Positions 43,524 to 52,783 of a stretch of DNA of 64,000 nucleotides are shown here, in pieces. The DNA is taken from positions 1 to 64,000 of the forward strand of contig JAGAAX010000003.1 of NCBI GenBank assembly GCA_017614995.1, in the 5' to 3' direction. Position 1 is the stretch's first letter; each line of letters opens with the position of its first letter. This DNA comes from Spirochaetaceae bacterium (GTDB lineage Bacteria; Spirochaetota; Spirochaetia; Treponematales; Treponemataceae). The notes beneath the pieces were generated by a model, which was not told the origin of the DNA, ran no database searches, and saw only the letters and a list, made by a program, of their open reading frames with translations. Both the position numbers and the translations under genes were made by a program.

Positions 43524-44546
43524 ATGAAAAAATTAATTAAAGTTTCTGTTGCTGTTTTGTTGATGGTTGCAATGGTTGCAACTGCTTTTGCAGCACCGAA
43601 AAAGAAAGACAAAGGCAAGGCAAAAAAAGATGCTGCTCCTGTTGAGCCTTCTTACTATGTTCTTGACGTTGTAGACGCCTGTACAGAAATCAAGATTGTT
43701 CCAAATCAGTACGCCGAAGCAGGCAAAACTGATTTCCAGGCAGTTGCAGACTGGACACCGCTTGTAAAGACAAACAAGCCTAAGAAAGGTGATGTTATCG
43801 ATGTTTATTTAAAGATTATTTCACCGATCGACATTGATTCTTTGATGATGAACATTGTTGATACTAGTGCTGCTGCAAGCTACTGGACAATTCTTCAGGA
43901 AGAAAAAGACTGGACTCTTACAGATATTAAAGCAAATGTTCCAAAAGAAGCTCATTTCCAGGGTGTTCTTAAGAATCCTATGAGAGGAAACCTCGGTCTT
44001 CAGCTTGCTTATGGTAAAGCAAACAAAACAGGAACTACAGTTAAGTTTGAGCGCGTAAAGCAGTCTGTAACTGGTGCAAAACCTGTTGAAATAAGAAAGA
44101 CACCAAAGAAATTCGACTTTGACATTTCTAAAGACGCAGCATTTGTTCAGATTGAAGCAGAATACCCATGGGTAAACGGCGTTCAGGACAGACAGGCTGA
44201 CCCGACATGTTTCCAGAAAATCGTAGATATCACCAAGCTTTTCGGTGACGACCTTCCAATCGTAGGTGATGAAATCCACATGAAGTGGAAGTGTTCAGCT
44301 GACAAAGACGTTTCAAAGCTTCTTATCCGTGCAGTTGAAAACACACAGGTTGTAAACTGGTGGGCAGAAATTGATGCAGCCGGAACAGAAGGTACATTGC
44401 TCGGCGAAAACATCAAAGCCGGTGCTACAAACACCTTCGATTTCACAATCAAAATCAGCCAGGCTTGTAAAGAGGGTATCTCGCTTGTTGTCTGGTACGA
44501 TGTAGGTGATGCTGACGGTTCTGTTTTGCTGAAATATGTAAAATAA
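43524..44546 (+). CDS. Secreted protein with two similar beta domains
   Basis: The 340-residue protein has a signal peptide (residues 1-23, ending AFA) and a lysine-rich linker. Two similar beta-sandwich-like domains follow, about 45-190 and 195-340, each with a G-D-V/E-I core then YLKIISP.DIDSLMMNI or MKWKCSADKDVSKLLIR and a Trp-containing strand. This internal duplication suggests a binding protein, perhaps for carbohydrate. I do not recognise a named family. TAGGAGGATT precedes ATG 43524. Codon use is biased, so expression is probably high. Confidence 0.8.
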   Translation: MKKLIKVSVAVLLMVAMVATAFAAPKKKDKGKAKKDAAPVEPSYYVLDVVDACTEIKIVPNQYAEAGKTDFQAVADWTPLVKTNKPKKGDVIDVYLKIISPIDIDSLMMNIVDTSAAASYWTILQEEKDWTLTDIKANVPKEAHFQGVLKNPMRGNLGLQLAYGKANKTGTTVKFERVKQSVTGAKPVEIRKTPKKFDFDISKDAAFVQIEAEYPWVNGVQDRQADPTCFQKIVDITKLFGDDLPIVGDEIHMKWKCSADKDVSKLLIRAVENTQVVNWWAEIDAAGTEGTLLGENIKAGATNTFDFTIKISQACKEGISLVVWYDVGDADGSVLLKYVK

Positions 44547-44561
44547 GCTTTTTATAGCAAC

Positions 44562-44632
44562 GTCATTCCGAATTTATTTCGGAATCTCTGCACCATAAAC
44601 ATAGCAGATGCTGAACCAAGTTCAGCATGACA
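44562..44632. repeat. GTCATTCCGA palindromic repeat, copy 1
   Basis: TTCCGAA/TTCGGAA and GATGCTGAAC/GTTCAGCATG hairpins lie in one unit bounded by GTCAT and ATGAC. The second copy is at 46131-46187 in the same orientation. The unit precedes the AlbA_2 gene. Confidence 0.75.
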
Positions 44633-44642
44633 TTGCAGCAAA

Positions 44643-44672
44643 GGCCGGTTCATTTTGAGCCGGTCTTTTTTT
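44643..44672 (+). terminator. Terminator after the repeat
   Basis: GGCCGGTTCA pairs with TGAGCCGGTC around TTT and is followed by seven Ts. Confidence 0.8.
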
Positions 44673-44707
44673 GTTTATAACTTTTGCATGAAAATATGTT
44701 TAAATAC

Positions 44708-44735
44708 TTGTTTTTGATTAAATATGTGTTAGAAT
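44708..44735 (+). promoter_or_regulatory. Promoter of the AlbA_2 gene
   Basis: TTGTTT, 16 bp and extended -10 TGTTAGAAT end 11 nt before ATG 44747. The predicted leader is about 5 nt, with no ribosome site. Confidence 0.55.
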
Positions 44736-44746
44736 AATGTCAGATT

Positions 44747-46117
44747 ATGAACATAAACGAAAGCGCAAATCTTGAGCTTAAACGGCAGTTTACAGATGAA
44801 ATCAAAAAAGAAGTCGTTGCATTCGCAAATACAGCCGGCGGAATAATTTACGTCGGTGTAAATGACGACGGCTCTGTCTGCGGTGTCGAGAATGTCGATG
44901 ATGAGATGCTCCGTCTTTCAAGCTCTATCCGCCAGTCCATAAAGCCTGACATAACAATGTTTGTCTCTTACATGACTGAAGTGGTTGAAGACAAAAACGT
45001 GATTAAGATTACCGTACAGCGCGGAAATGCCCGCCCTTATTATCTTGCAAACAAGGGTATGCGCTCTGCCGGTGTCTATGTACGACATGGCTCTGAATCG
45101 GTAATGGCTTCTGAAGCTGCCATTTTTAAAATGACACAGGAAAAGAGCGGCGAGCGTTATGAGGAGCAGCGCTCTACAAACCAGAAGCTTACTTTTGTTG
45201 AATTGTCGCGGCAGTTTGCCGCGCGGAACATTGCATTTGAGGGGCGCGACAAAAAAAGGCTGGGCTTAATTACAGAAGAAGGACAGTACACAAATCTTGC
45301 GCTTCTGCTCTCTGACCAGTGCACACACACAATAAAGGCCGCGCTTTTTGAAGGTACAGACACAACCTCGTTTAAAGACCGGCGCGAATTCGGCGGCTCT
45401 CTTTTGACGCAGCTTCAGGATGTCTACAATTGGATTGACTTTCACAATTGTACAAGCTCCAGCTTTAAAGGGCTTTACCGCACAGATTTAAGAGATTTTC
45501 CGCCTGTCGCGGTGCGCGAGGCTCTGCTTAACGCCATTGTCCACCGGGATTACAGCCTGAGCGCCAGCATTCTTATTCATGTTTTTAAAGACCGCTTCGA
45601 GATAATTTCTGTCGGCGGTTTGATAGAAGGTCTTAGGCGCGACGACATTATGCTTGGCGTGTCGGCTGCGAGAAACACCAACCTCTCAAAAGTGTTTTAC
45701 AGGCTCATGCTTGTAGAAGCTTACGGTTCAGGTTTGCCGCGCATTTTTGCAAGCTATAAAGATGAGGCAGCAAAAGAAACCGCCGGAATCGGCAGACAGC
45801 CTTCGCCTGAGATTTCGGTAAGCGACAATGCCTTTAAGCTTGTTCTGCCGAATCTGAACGAATGGCATAAGAAAAACTCTGCTTCAATGGAAATAACGCC
45901 GGTTCAGGCTAAGCACAGAGAAGCTGTTATAGATTTTGCCGCAAAAAAAGGGTATCTTACCCGTCGGGATTTGCAGAACGGCTTTAAGTTTTCTCAAAGT
46001 CTTGCGCTGCGGCTTTTGCGCGATTTGACAAAAGAAGGCGTTTTAACTTCTATCGGGAAAGGCCCTGCGACGCGCTATTTTTTGTCTGCAAACATGCGGA
46101 AAAACGAACCGCAATAG
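44747..46117 (+). CDS. AlbA_2-domain ATP-binding regulator
   Basis: The 456-residue protein has an N-terminal AlbA_2 (Schlafen/AAA_4-like) domain (1-115: NLELKRQF, EVVAFANTAGGIIYVGVNDDG), a middle region, a HATPase-like domain (about 255-375: VREALLNAIVHRDYS), and a C-terminal winged-helix segment (about 385-450). Such proteins are putative transcriptional regulators related to RecG-like helicase fragments. The gene is bracketed by two direct copies of a palindromic repeat and has almost no mRNA leader. Confidence 0.85.
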   Translation: MNINESANLELKRQFTDEIKKEVVAFANTAGGIIYVGVNDDGSVCGVENVDDEMLRLSSSIRQSIKPDITMFVSYMTEVVEDKNVIKITVQRGNARPYYLANKGMRSAGVYVRHGSESVMASEAAIFKMTQEKSGERYEEQRSTNQKLTFVELSRQFAARNIAFEGRDKKRLGLITEEGQYTNLALLLSDQCTHTIKAALFEGTDTTSFKDRREFGGSLLTQLQDVYNWIDFHNCTSSSFKGLYRTDLRDFPPVAVREALLNAIVHRDYSLSASILIHVFKDRFEIISVGGLIEGLRRDDIMLGVSAARNTNLSKVFYRLMLVEAYGSGLPRIFASYKDEAAKETAGIGRQPSPEISVSDNAFKLVLPNLNEWHKKNSASMEITPVQAKHREAVIDFAAKKGYLTRRDLQNGFKFSQSLALRLLRDLTKEGVLTSIGKGPATRYFLSANMRKNEPQ

Positions 46118-46130
46118 ACTATCACACAAT

Positions 46131-46187
46131 GTCATTCCGAACTTGTTTCGGAATCTTAAGCAGATGCTGAACCAAGTTCAGCATGAC
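46131..46187. repeat. GTCATTCCGA palindromic repeat, copy 2
   Basis: Same orientation and both hairpins as the copy at 44562-44632, with a shorter spacer. It starts 14 bp after the AlbA_2 gene stop. Confidence 0.75.
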
Positions 46188-46213
46188 GACGAACCGGAGA
46201 TTTTCTATAAATT

Positions 46214-48631
46214 ATGGCAGAAAATGACGCACATTTCTTAGACAGGCAGATTAAGCTCAATGCAGCAGAAAAATTCAGCAATCTGCCGGTTTTTGAACAT
46301 CTCGGAAAAATAACAGAAACGCTGAAAAAGTCTGAAACGCGTACGCTTGTGCTGACAGCCGAGACCGGCGCGGGAAAGTCTACGGCAGTTCCTTTTGCGC
46401 TTGCAAATTCATTTGACGGCAAGGTTCTGCTGCTTGAGCCGCGCCGTCTTGCAGTTCTTTCGCTTGCAAAATACGCTTCTGAAATTGTAGAAGAGCCGCT
46501 GGGGCAGTTTGCCGGTTACAGAATGCACCTCGACTCAATGGTGAGCAAAACCACAAAACTTGAAGTTGTAACTGAGGCAGTCGCGCTAAGGCTTATTCAG
46601 AGCGACCCCGCGCTTGAAGGCTTTTCTGTCATCATAATCGATGAATTCCACGAGCGGTCGGTTTATGCAGATACGTTCCTGGCTTTTCTCAAAGAGACAA
46701 TGCAGCTGCGCGGCGACCTTTTTCTGGTTGTAATGTCAGCGACAATTGACGCTAAAAAGCTTTGCGCCTTTCTTGACTGTCCGCATTATTCTGTGCCGGG
46801 CAGACTTTTCCCTGTAGAAATTGAATATGCGCCCACAAAACCCGAAAATGCTGTCATAAGAGAACTTGACCGCAGCGGCGGCTCAATTCTTGTTTTTCTG
46901 CCCGGAATAAGAGATATACGCCGCGCAGAAGAAAATCTTAAGAACTTGCTTGAAGCGCGCCAAAATATTGAAATTTGCATACTTCACAGCTCTATTTCTT
47001 TAGAAGAGCAGCGGCACGTTTTGTCTCCGCCTGAAAAGGGCGTGCGCAGAATCATTTTATCTTCAAGCATTGCTGAAACTTCGTTGACGCTGCCGGACAT
47101 AACAAGCGTAATAGATTCTGGGCTTGCGCGCATAAGCCGCTTTGACGCGCGCACAGGCATGAACCGCCTTGTAACGGAAAATGAATCTGAATTTTCTGCG
47201 GCGCAGAGAGCCGGCCGCGCAGGACGCACTCAAAAAGGCCGCTGCGTCCGTCTTTGGGATAAAAACGACTTAAGACAGCAGAATCTTGCTGTAGAAATTT
47301 TGCGCTCTGATATAATGTCTGTTATTTTGGAATGTGCCTGTTGGGGCGCGTTAAGCCGCACTTCGCTAGACTGGCTTGATCTGCCGCCGCAGGGTGCATG
47401 GTGCCAGGCTGTAGAATTTCTTGAAAAAGCGGAACTTCTTGAGCATGGCAGCGGCGATCCGGACAAAATCGGCTCAATTACAGCTTTGGGCAAATTCGTG
47501 CTTTCTTTGGGTATTCATCCGCGTCTTGCAATTGTGGCGGCTTCTTCAGCCTGGAACGGTGATGTGCAGAACGCCTTGGGCTATGTGGCAAAATACAGCG
47601 GCGAATCTTCGCCGGAACGTGCAAAAAAGCTTTGCGCCAACATCGCGAACAAACTGAAAACTTTCAAGCCGGAAAAGCAGGCGCATGTAAAGCTAAAAAA
47701 CGCTGATATTCTGCTTGAAGGCTTTTTTGACCGCGTTGCAAAATACGAGGGCAATAGAATTTATCAGCTTTATTCAGGCAGAAAGGCAAAACTTTGCGCA
47801 GATTTTCAGACCAACATGGCGGACTCCGCTCTGCCGGAATACATAATCGCGGTCAATGCTGACGCCGGCGGTGACTGCGGCACAATCTACGAAGCAGAGC
47901 CGCTCTCTGATATTTCAGCATGGCTTGAAGCGCACAGCAAAGAAGATGTGCAGGTCTTTTTTGAGGACACAAAAAGCGGCAGAAAGGTGCGCAAAGTGCG
48001 CAGCCTGCTTTACGGCAAAATCTGTCTTAAACAGGAACAGCTTAAAACTGAAAAAGACGATATTGCGCGTGCTTATCTCTCATATTTCAGACAGAACGGC
48101 ATTAAGTCTCTGCCCTGGAACAAGGTTTCTGCAAACTTTTTTGAGAGGGCGCGCTTTTTTGCGGCACATTCTGAAAATGCAGAGGCTGCTGACGGAACAG
48201 ACGAAGCAAAACTGCTTGAAACGCTTGAGGACTGGCTGCTTCCGTTTTGGGGAAATTCGGCAGAGCTTTCAGAAGAAGCTTTTTTAGAAGCCTTGCGCTA
48301 TAAATTTGACGGACGCGCTGTTGACAAGGCTGTGCCGCTCAGGTTCAAGCTTGAAAACGGCAAAGAAGTTTCAGTCAAATATGAAGAACTCGACAAAAAC
48401 GAAGGCCCTGTGCCCGTAATTGAGATTATAATTCAGCAGATTTTCGGCTGCAAAAAGACGCCCAAAGTCTGCGGTGTGCCTGTGCTGTTAAGGCTTCTTT
48501 CGCCTGCCCGCCGTCCGCTTCAAGTAACGCGCGACCTTGAAGGATTCTGGAAAAACACATGGCCGGAAATCTGCAAGGAGATGAAAGGCCGCTATCCGAA
48601 GCACAACTGGGATGCAGAAAGACCGGAATGA
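46214..48631 (+). CDS. hrpB: ATP-dependent RNA helicase HrpB
   Basis: The 805-residue DExH helicase has Walker A TAETGAGKST (48-57), the DEFH box (143-146), SATIDAKKLCAFL, QRAGRAGR and a C-terminal HrpB-specific region (GVPVLLRLLSPARRPLQVTRDLEGFW). Length matches HrpB (about 800), shorter than HrpA. Role: ATP-dependent RNA helicase of uncertain substrate. The gene is preceded by a palindromic repeat. Confidence 0.9.
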   Translation: MAENDAHFLDRQIKLNAAEKFSNLPVFEHLGKITETLKKSETRTLVLTAETGAGKSTAVPFALANSFDGKVLLLEPRRLAVLSLAKYASEIVEEPLGQFAGYRMHLDSMVSKTTKLEVVTEAVALRLIQSDPALEGFSVIIIDEFHERSVYADTFLAFLKETMQLRGDLFLVVMSATIDAKKLCAFLDCPHYSVPGRLFPVEIEYAPTKPENAVIRELDRSGGSILVFLPGIRDIRRAEENLKNLLEARQNIEICILHSSISLEEQRHVLSPPEKGVRRIILSSSIAETSLTLPDITSVIDSGLARISRFDARTGMNRLVTENESEFSAAQRAGRAGRTQKGRCVRLWDKNDLRQQNLAVEILRSDIMSVILECACWGALSRTSLDWLDLPPQGAWCQAVEFLEKAELLEHGSGDPDKIGSITALGKFVLSLGIHPRLAIVAASSAWNGDVQNALGYVAKYSGESSPERAKKLCANIANKLKTFKPEKQAHVKLKNADILLEGFFDRVAKYEGNRIYQLYSGRKAKLCADFQTNMADSALPEYIIAVNADAGGDCGTIYEAEPLSDISAWLEAHSKEDVQVFFEDTKSGRKVRKVRSLLYGKICLKQEQLKTEKDDIARAYLSYFRQNGIKSLPWNKVSANFFERARFFAAHSENAEAADGTDEAKLLETLEDWLLPFWGNSAELSEEAFLEALRYKFDGRAVDKAVPLRFKLENGKEVSVKYEELDKNEGPVPVIEIIIQQIFGCKKTPKVCGVPVLLRLLSPARRPLQVTRDLEGFWKNTWPEICKEMKGRYPKHNWDAERPE

Positions 48632-48638
48632 TTACATA

Positions 48639-48665
48639 AAAAGTGCCGCAACAGGCGACTTTTTC
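48639..48665 (+). terminator. Terminator after hrpB
   Basis: AAAAAGTGCC and GGCGACTTTTT pair around a 6-base loop, separating hrpB from metA. Confidence 0.75.
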
Positions 48666-48674
48666 ATTTAATAA

Positions 48675-48683
48675 TGATATAAT
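48675..48683 (+). promoter_or_regulatory. Probable metA promoter
   Basis: Extended -10 TGATATAAT; no good -35. The start would fall near 48690, a few bases before the 118-nt element. Confidence 0.5.
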
Positions 48684-48693
48684 CAATAAACTC

Positions 48694-48811
48694 GACCTGT
48701 TCGAAAACTCGGTTAGTTTTCGAACAGGTCAGCAATTTTTCAGGCTAAAGCCTTACAAAATTGCGATTTACTAAAGTTCGTGTTCGGAAAGCTGAAGTTT
48801 CCGAACACGTC
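48694..48811 (+). repeat. 118-nt three-hairpin element, copy 2
   Basis: Listed on the plus strand. A perfect 16-bp stem with a 5-base loop (48694-48730), a bulged hairpin (48732-48764) and an 11-bp stem (48780-48808) match copy 1. It occupies nearly the entire predicted metA leader, ending 21 bp before ATG. Confidence 0.9.
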
Positions 48812-48832
48812 TACTAATTATCGGACTAGTAT

Positions 48833-49747
48833 ATGCCAATAAAAATTCAGTCAGATTTGCCGGCAAGGGCCATACTTGAATCAGAAAATATATTCGTTAT
48901 GACGGAGCAGCGCGCCGCCTTGCAGGACATACGTCCGCTGCATATTGCCATAGTCAATCTGATGCCGACTAAAATTGCGACAGAAACACAGCTTTTAAGG
49001 CTTCTCGGCAACACGCCGCTTCAGGTTGAAATTTCGCTTGTCCACATGTCTACGCATGAATCAAAGAACACAGGCGCGGAACATCTTGAGCGGTTTTATG
49101 TAACGCCGAAAGAAATATTTGACAAAAAATACGACGGAATGATTATAACAGGCGCGCCTGTTGAGCAGCTTCCGTTTGAAGAAGTTGATTACTGGAACGA
49201 GCTGACAACCATAATGGATTTTGCCTCAAAAAACGTATTTTCTACGCTTTATATCTGCTGGGGCGCGCAGGCAGGGCTTTATTATCACTATGGAATTCCA
49301 AAATACAATCTCGAAAAGAAAATGTTCGGCATTTTTCAGAATACACGCAAAGTCAAGAATGACCCGCTTATGCGCGGCTTTGACGACCGGTTCCCGTCTC
49401 CGCAGTCGCGCCATACTGAAATAAGAAGCGAAGACATTCTTAAAGTGCCGGATTTGCAGATTCTTGCGGAATCTCAGCGTTCGGGTGTGCTGCTTGTAAA
49501 ATCTAAAGACAACCGGCGTGTTTTTATGACCGGGCATCTCGAATATGACACAGAAACGCTCGGCGCAGAATATTTCCGCGATATAAGTCAACACAAACCG
49601 ATAGAAATGCCTTACAATTATTTTCCGGATGATAATCCTGAAAACAGACCTGTTTCAACATGGCGGAGTCATGCGCATTTGTTTTATTCAAACTGGCTTA
49701 ACTACTATGTTTATCAGGAAACTCCTTTTGAATTGGAAAGTATTTGA
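48833..49747 (+). CDS. metA: Homoserine O-acetyltransferase (MetA family)
   Basis: The 304-residue enzyme has the catalytic Cys142 in YICWGAQAG, and [17 protein letters not shown]. Residue 111 is Glu, the position known to select acetyl-CoA (Gly selects succinyl-CoA), so O-acetylhomoserine is the expected product, feeding MetY. The 3' end overlaps the next gene by one base. No strong ribosome site is visible; the 118-nt element forms most of the leader. Confidence 0.94.
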   Translation: MPIKIQSDLPARAILESENIFVMTEQRAALQDIRPLHIAIVNLMPTKIATETQLLRLLGNTPLQVEISLVHMSTHESKNTGAEHLERFYVTPKEIFDKKYDGMIITGAPVEQLPFEEVDYWNELTTIMDFASKNVFSTLYICWGAQAGLYYHYGIPKYNLEKKMFGIFQNTRKVKNDPLMRGFDDRFPSPQSRHTEIRSEDILKVPDLQILAESQRSGVLLVKSKDNRRVFMTGHLEYDTETLGAEYFRDISQHKPIEMPYNYFPDDNPENRPVSTWRSHAHLFYSNWLNYYVYQETPFELESI

Positions 49748-52170
49748 TGGGAAACAAGAAACTAAAGTGGCAGAAATTTTTCTCATTTTTTGACAACTCG
49801 TACATGATAGCGGTTGTGCTTTGTCTTGCCGTTTTTTTGTGTCTGGTTTCCATGGCATTTGTCTTTACTTATAAAAATGTCCGCCATTCAAGCACAAAGG
49901 CAATGGTTGAAGAGCTTAGGCTTTATACAGACGAAATCGGCACAGCTCTGCATGAGGCAGAACTTCAGCTTACAAAACTTGCGGCAGAACCGCAGCTTGT
50001 AGAATTTCTTGAAAACGAAGCGGACTGTTCTTCTGAACTTGCTGAAAAGATAATGTGGCAGACAAACGTAATAAAAACTGCCCTTCCTGTAATTGATTCA
50101 ATTGAATATTTTACAAAAGCCGGTGAGCCAATTATTCTAGAAACTGGAGCCGGCGAAGCTTCACTTTTAAAAGATATAGTTTCATGGATGTTTTTGAATA
50201 CTATGTCTGACGGGCAGCCGCTTTTTTTGACACTGCCCGACAACGCCTCGAATATCTCGTATTTTATTGTGCCTGTTCTGCATGAGGGGGAAATCTGCGG
50301 CTTTATAGTTTCAAAGACTTCGCGCGTCTATTTTTACAATTACCTTGACCGCCAGTCTTTTGGCAGAAGCGGTGCTCTTTATATTTTTGACAATCACCTT
50401 AATATGCTTTGCGGCGCTCTTTCTTCTTCGGAATGGGCTGATGTTCTTCTGGAAAATCCGGGTTTGGCTGAAAAAATACTGCCGAAAACAGGTGAAGAAA
50501 CAAATGAAATAGTCTTCCGCATTGCAGATTTACCTGAACGCATTGCGGTAACAACAATAAACAGCGAATTCGATATTGTTTTGTGTGCTTCTGTAAACCG
50601 CATGGAACTTGCCGTAAATGCCTTTGCTTCGTTGCGGCTTCTGCTTGTTACTTCTCTGTTCATGTTTGTTTCTGCGGTCTGTGTAAACATTCTTTTGTAC
50701 AAGCGTCTTGATACGCCGCTTGAAAAGATGGTTGCAATCTGCATGAAAATCAAAAAAGGCAACCAGGACGTCCGTTTTGAGAAATACCGCGATAAGAACC
50801 TGAACATTCTGTCTGAAACCTTGAACGAGACAATCTCTTCTATGTCTGCCTATCAGGCAAACCTTGAGGTTATGGCGTTTACAGACCCGCTTCTTGGGAT
50901 CGGCAACAGAAGCGCATTAATCCGCGCACTTGAAGAATTTATTCATACTGAAAGAAAAGATTTTTCAATTTTTATGATAGACGTAGTTGATTTTGACCAT
51001 TTCAACGAGCTTTTCTCTGTAAAGACAGGCGACATGCTTTTGCGCAAAACGGCCGCCATGCTCGATACTGTCTCGCAGTCAAATGTCTACCGTTATAACG
51101 GCGATACATTCGTAATTATTACACCGAATGCAGACGGCGCAAAATGCGCTAACGTTATCCGCGAAATCAAAGATTATTTTACAAATCCTGTGGATATTCC
51201 GGCCGGAAAGTACAAAATCAGCATGAACGCGGGGCGCGCCGATTACCCTGACCATGGAACAACGCCGCTTGAGCTTTTGCGCAGTTGTAAAACCGCTTTG
51301 AAGTATTCCAAAACTTTAACCGAGCGCAATCTCTGCATTGTTTACAGCAGCATTATCAACGACGCTGTAGGCAGAGGCAACGTAATAAAAGACATTGTCC
51401 TTGATGCAATTCACAACCAGTCAGACATAGAAGTTGTCTATCAGCCTGTCTATTCAATAAAAGACGGAAAATTCACGCGCCTTGAAGCTCTGCTCCGTAT
51501 AAAAAACAGCCAGTATGTCATCGGACCGGAAGAAGCTATTGCAGTAGCCGAGGCAAACGGCTTCATCAATGACTTGGGCGATATTATTATCAAAAAGGTG
51601 TGCGAATTTGCAAAGCTGATGCAGAACAGGCAGACTTATATAGACACAATTTCTATCAACCTCTCTATTGTTCAGCTTTTGCAGCATGGCTTTTTCGACA
51701 GGGTAAAAAAGATTTTTACAGATTCGCAGATTCCTTTGTCTTTTTTCGAATTTGAAATTACAGAATCAGTGCTTATAAATTCGTTTGAGTCAGTTAAAGA
51801 AAAAATTGCCCAGCTTAAATCTCTTGGTATCCGCATTGCTTTGGACGATTTTGGCGCAGGCTACAGCGGCATAAACTATCTTGCGAATCTTCCTGTGGAT
51901 ACACTGAAACTTGACCGGCAGATTGTGTTCCAGCTTGGGCTTTCTAAGCGCCAGGACGTGCTTGTTAAGTCTATAATTGACGCATGTAAGAGCTTTGACT
52001 TGAATATCATCACAGAGGGCGTTGAAACGCAGGACGTATTAAACAAGGCAATAGAACTTGGTGCTGATTATATTCAGGGCTTCTTTTATGCTATGCCGAT
52101 GACAGGTACACGTCTTTTGAGTTTTCTTGAAGAAGCCCGTCTTGTAGCAGATTTTCAGAAAATAAAATAA
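49747..52170 (+). CDS. Membrane GGDEF/EAL protein with defective GGDEF
   Basis: The 808-residue protein has a helix at about 18-40, a periplasmic sensor domain, a second helix at about 295-320 and HAMP-like region, then GGDEF (about 370-540) and EAL (about 560-805) domains. The GGDEF motif is N451-G-D-T-F455, so cyclase activity is doubtful. The EAL domain has E580-A-L, DDFGAGYSGINYL and EGVETQ, so c-di-GMP phosphodiesterase activity is likely. It overlaps the metA stop by one base, giving translational coupling. Confidence 0.9.
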   Translation: MGNKKLKWQKFFSFFDNSYMIAVVLCLAVFLCLVSMAFVFTYKNVRHSSTKAMVEELRLYTDEIGTALHEAELQLTKLAAEPQLVEFLENEADCSSELAEKIMWQTNVIKTALPVIDSIEYFTKAGEPIILETGAGEASLLKDIVSWMFLNTMSDGQPLFLTLPDNASNISYFIVPVLHEGEICGFIVSKTSRVYFYNYLDRQSFGRSGALYIFDNHLNMLCGALSSSEWADVLLENPGLAEKILPKTGEETNEIVFRIADLPERIAVTTINSEFDIVLCASVNRMELAVNAFASLRLLLVTSLFMFVSAVCVNILLYKRLDTPLEKMVAICMKIKKGNQDVRFEKYRDKNLNILSETLNETISSMSAYQANLEVMAFTDPLLGIGNRSALIRALEEFIHTERKDFSIFMIDVVDFDHFNELFSVKTGDMLLRKTAAMLDTVSQSNVYRYNGDTFVIITPNADGAKCANVIREIKDYFTNPVDIPAGKYKISMNAGRADYPDHGTTPLELLRSCKTALKYSKTLTERNLCIVYSSIINDAVGRGNVIKDIVLDAIHNQSDIEVVYQPVYSIKDGKFTRLEALLRIKNSQYVIGPEEAIAVAEANGFINDLGDIIIKKVCEFAKLMQNRQTYIDTISINLSIVQLLQHGFFDRVKKIFTDSQIPLSFFEFEITESVLINSFESVKEKIAQLKSLGIRIALDDFGAGYSGINYLANLPVDTLKLDRQIVFQLGLSKRQDVLVKSIIDACKSFDLNIITEGVETQDVLNKAIELGADYIQGFFYAMPMTGTRLLSFLEEARLVADFQKIK

Positions 52171-52206
52171 AAAAGCAGAAGAGCTTGAAGCATCAAACCC
52201 TTCTGC
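52169..52206 (-). terminator. Terminator downstream of cheX
   Basis: On the minus strand, GCAGAAGG pairs with CTTCTGC across about 17 bases, then TTTTTT. It could also work rightward, but its T run is stronger leftward. Confidence 0.65.
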
Positions 52207-52232
52207 CTTCTTAGTTTTGTAGGAATAAAAGG

Positions 52233-52694
52233 CTATTTGAAGCAGACGTCTACTTCGTATGCGCCGTATTTTGTTACGAAAGGAATTGCGATAACCGGAT
52301 AGTTTTTCGGCCACGAAATTGAATGGTTTCTGCCCGAAATTGTTACAGGCGGAGAAACTTTCAGATTTGTGTCAGTAAGCGCAGAAATAGCGTTGCCCGA
52401 TACGACGTTTGTGAATTCTGCGACGAGCTGCTTTGCCATCTCGTCTTTTTCGTCTTCTTTAATGTCGCCCATGCCCGAAAGTTCAAGCATCTTGTAGGCG
52501 AGTGTGCGTCCAAGTCTGAATGCGACAATGCCGCTGCAGTCGCCTGTAACGCCCAATAAACCTGAAATTTCCCATGGATGACCCATGTTTACGTCAAGCA
52601 AGAAAGGTTCTTTGTTTGTTGAGCCTAAATTGAACATTGTTTCAAATACTGATAAACCTGCTGATAAAAAAGGATTGATGATTTTAGCATCCAT
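52233..52694 (-). CDS. cheX: CheX chemotaxis phosphatase
   Basis: The 153-residue protein resembles CheX, the CheY-P phosphatase of spirochaetes. The catalytic Glu and Asn are in EFTNVVSGNA (about 93-102), with a second MGDIKEDEKDEMAKQ region before it. It dephosphorylates CheY-P to reset flagellar rotation. AGGAGC precedes ATG 52694. Being single and distant from other che genes, it may be expressed alone. Confidence 0.88.
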   Translation of the reverse strand: MDAKIINPFLSAGLSVFETMFNLGSTNKEPFLLDVNMGHPWEISGLLGVTGDCSGIVAFRLGRTLAYKMLELSGMGDIKEDEKDEMAKQLVAEFTNVVSGNAISALTDTNLKVSPPVTISGRNHSISWPKNYPVIAIPFVTKYGAYEVDVCFK

Positions 52695-52783
52695 AACAAA
52701 AAGCTCCTATGTTTATAACGGTATTATAACACAGAATTTAAATAAAAAATATCCAAAATATGAATTATTTTTAAATTATGCCC

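Noticed and set aside
46781-47657. Minus- and plus-strand frames inside hrpB
   Set aside because: Composition is that of shadow frames; the helicase motifs in the main frame are continuous.
48694-48811. metA leader element as a known SAM or methionine riboswitch
   Set aside because: It does not contain the SAM-I, SAM-II or SAM-V core blocks, and a near-identical copy lies after aspS.
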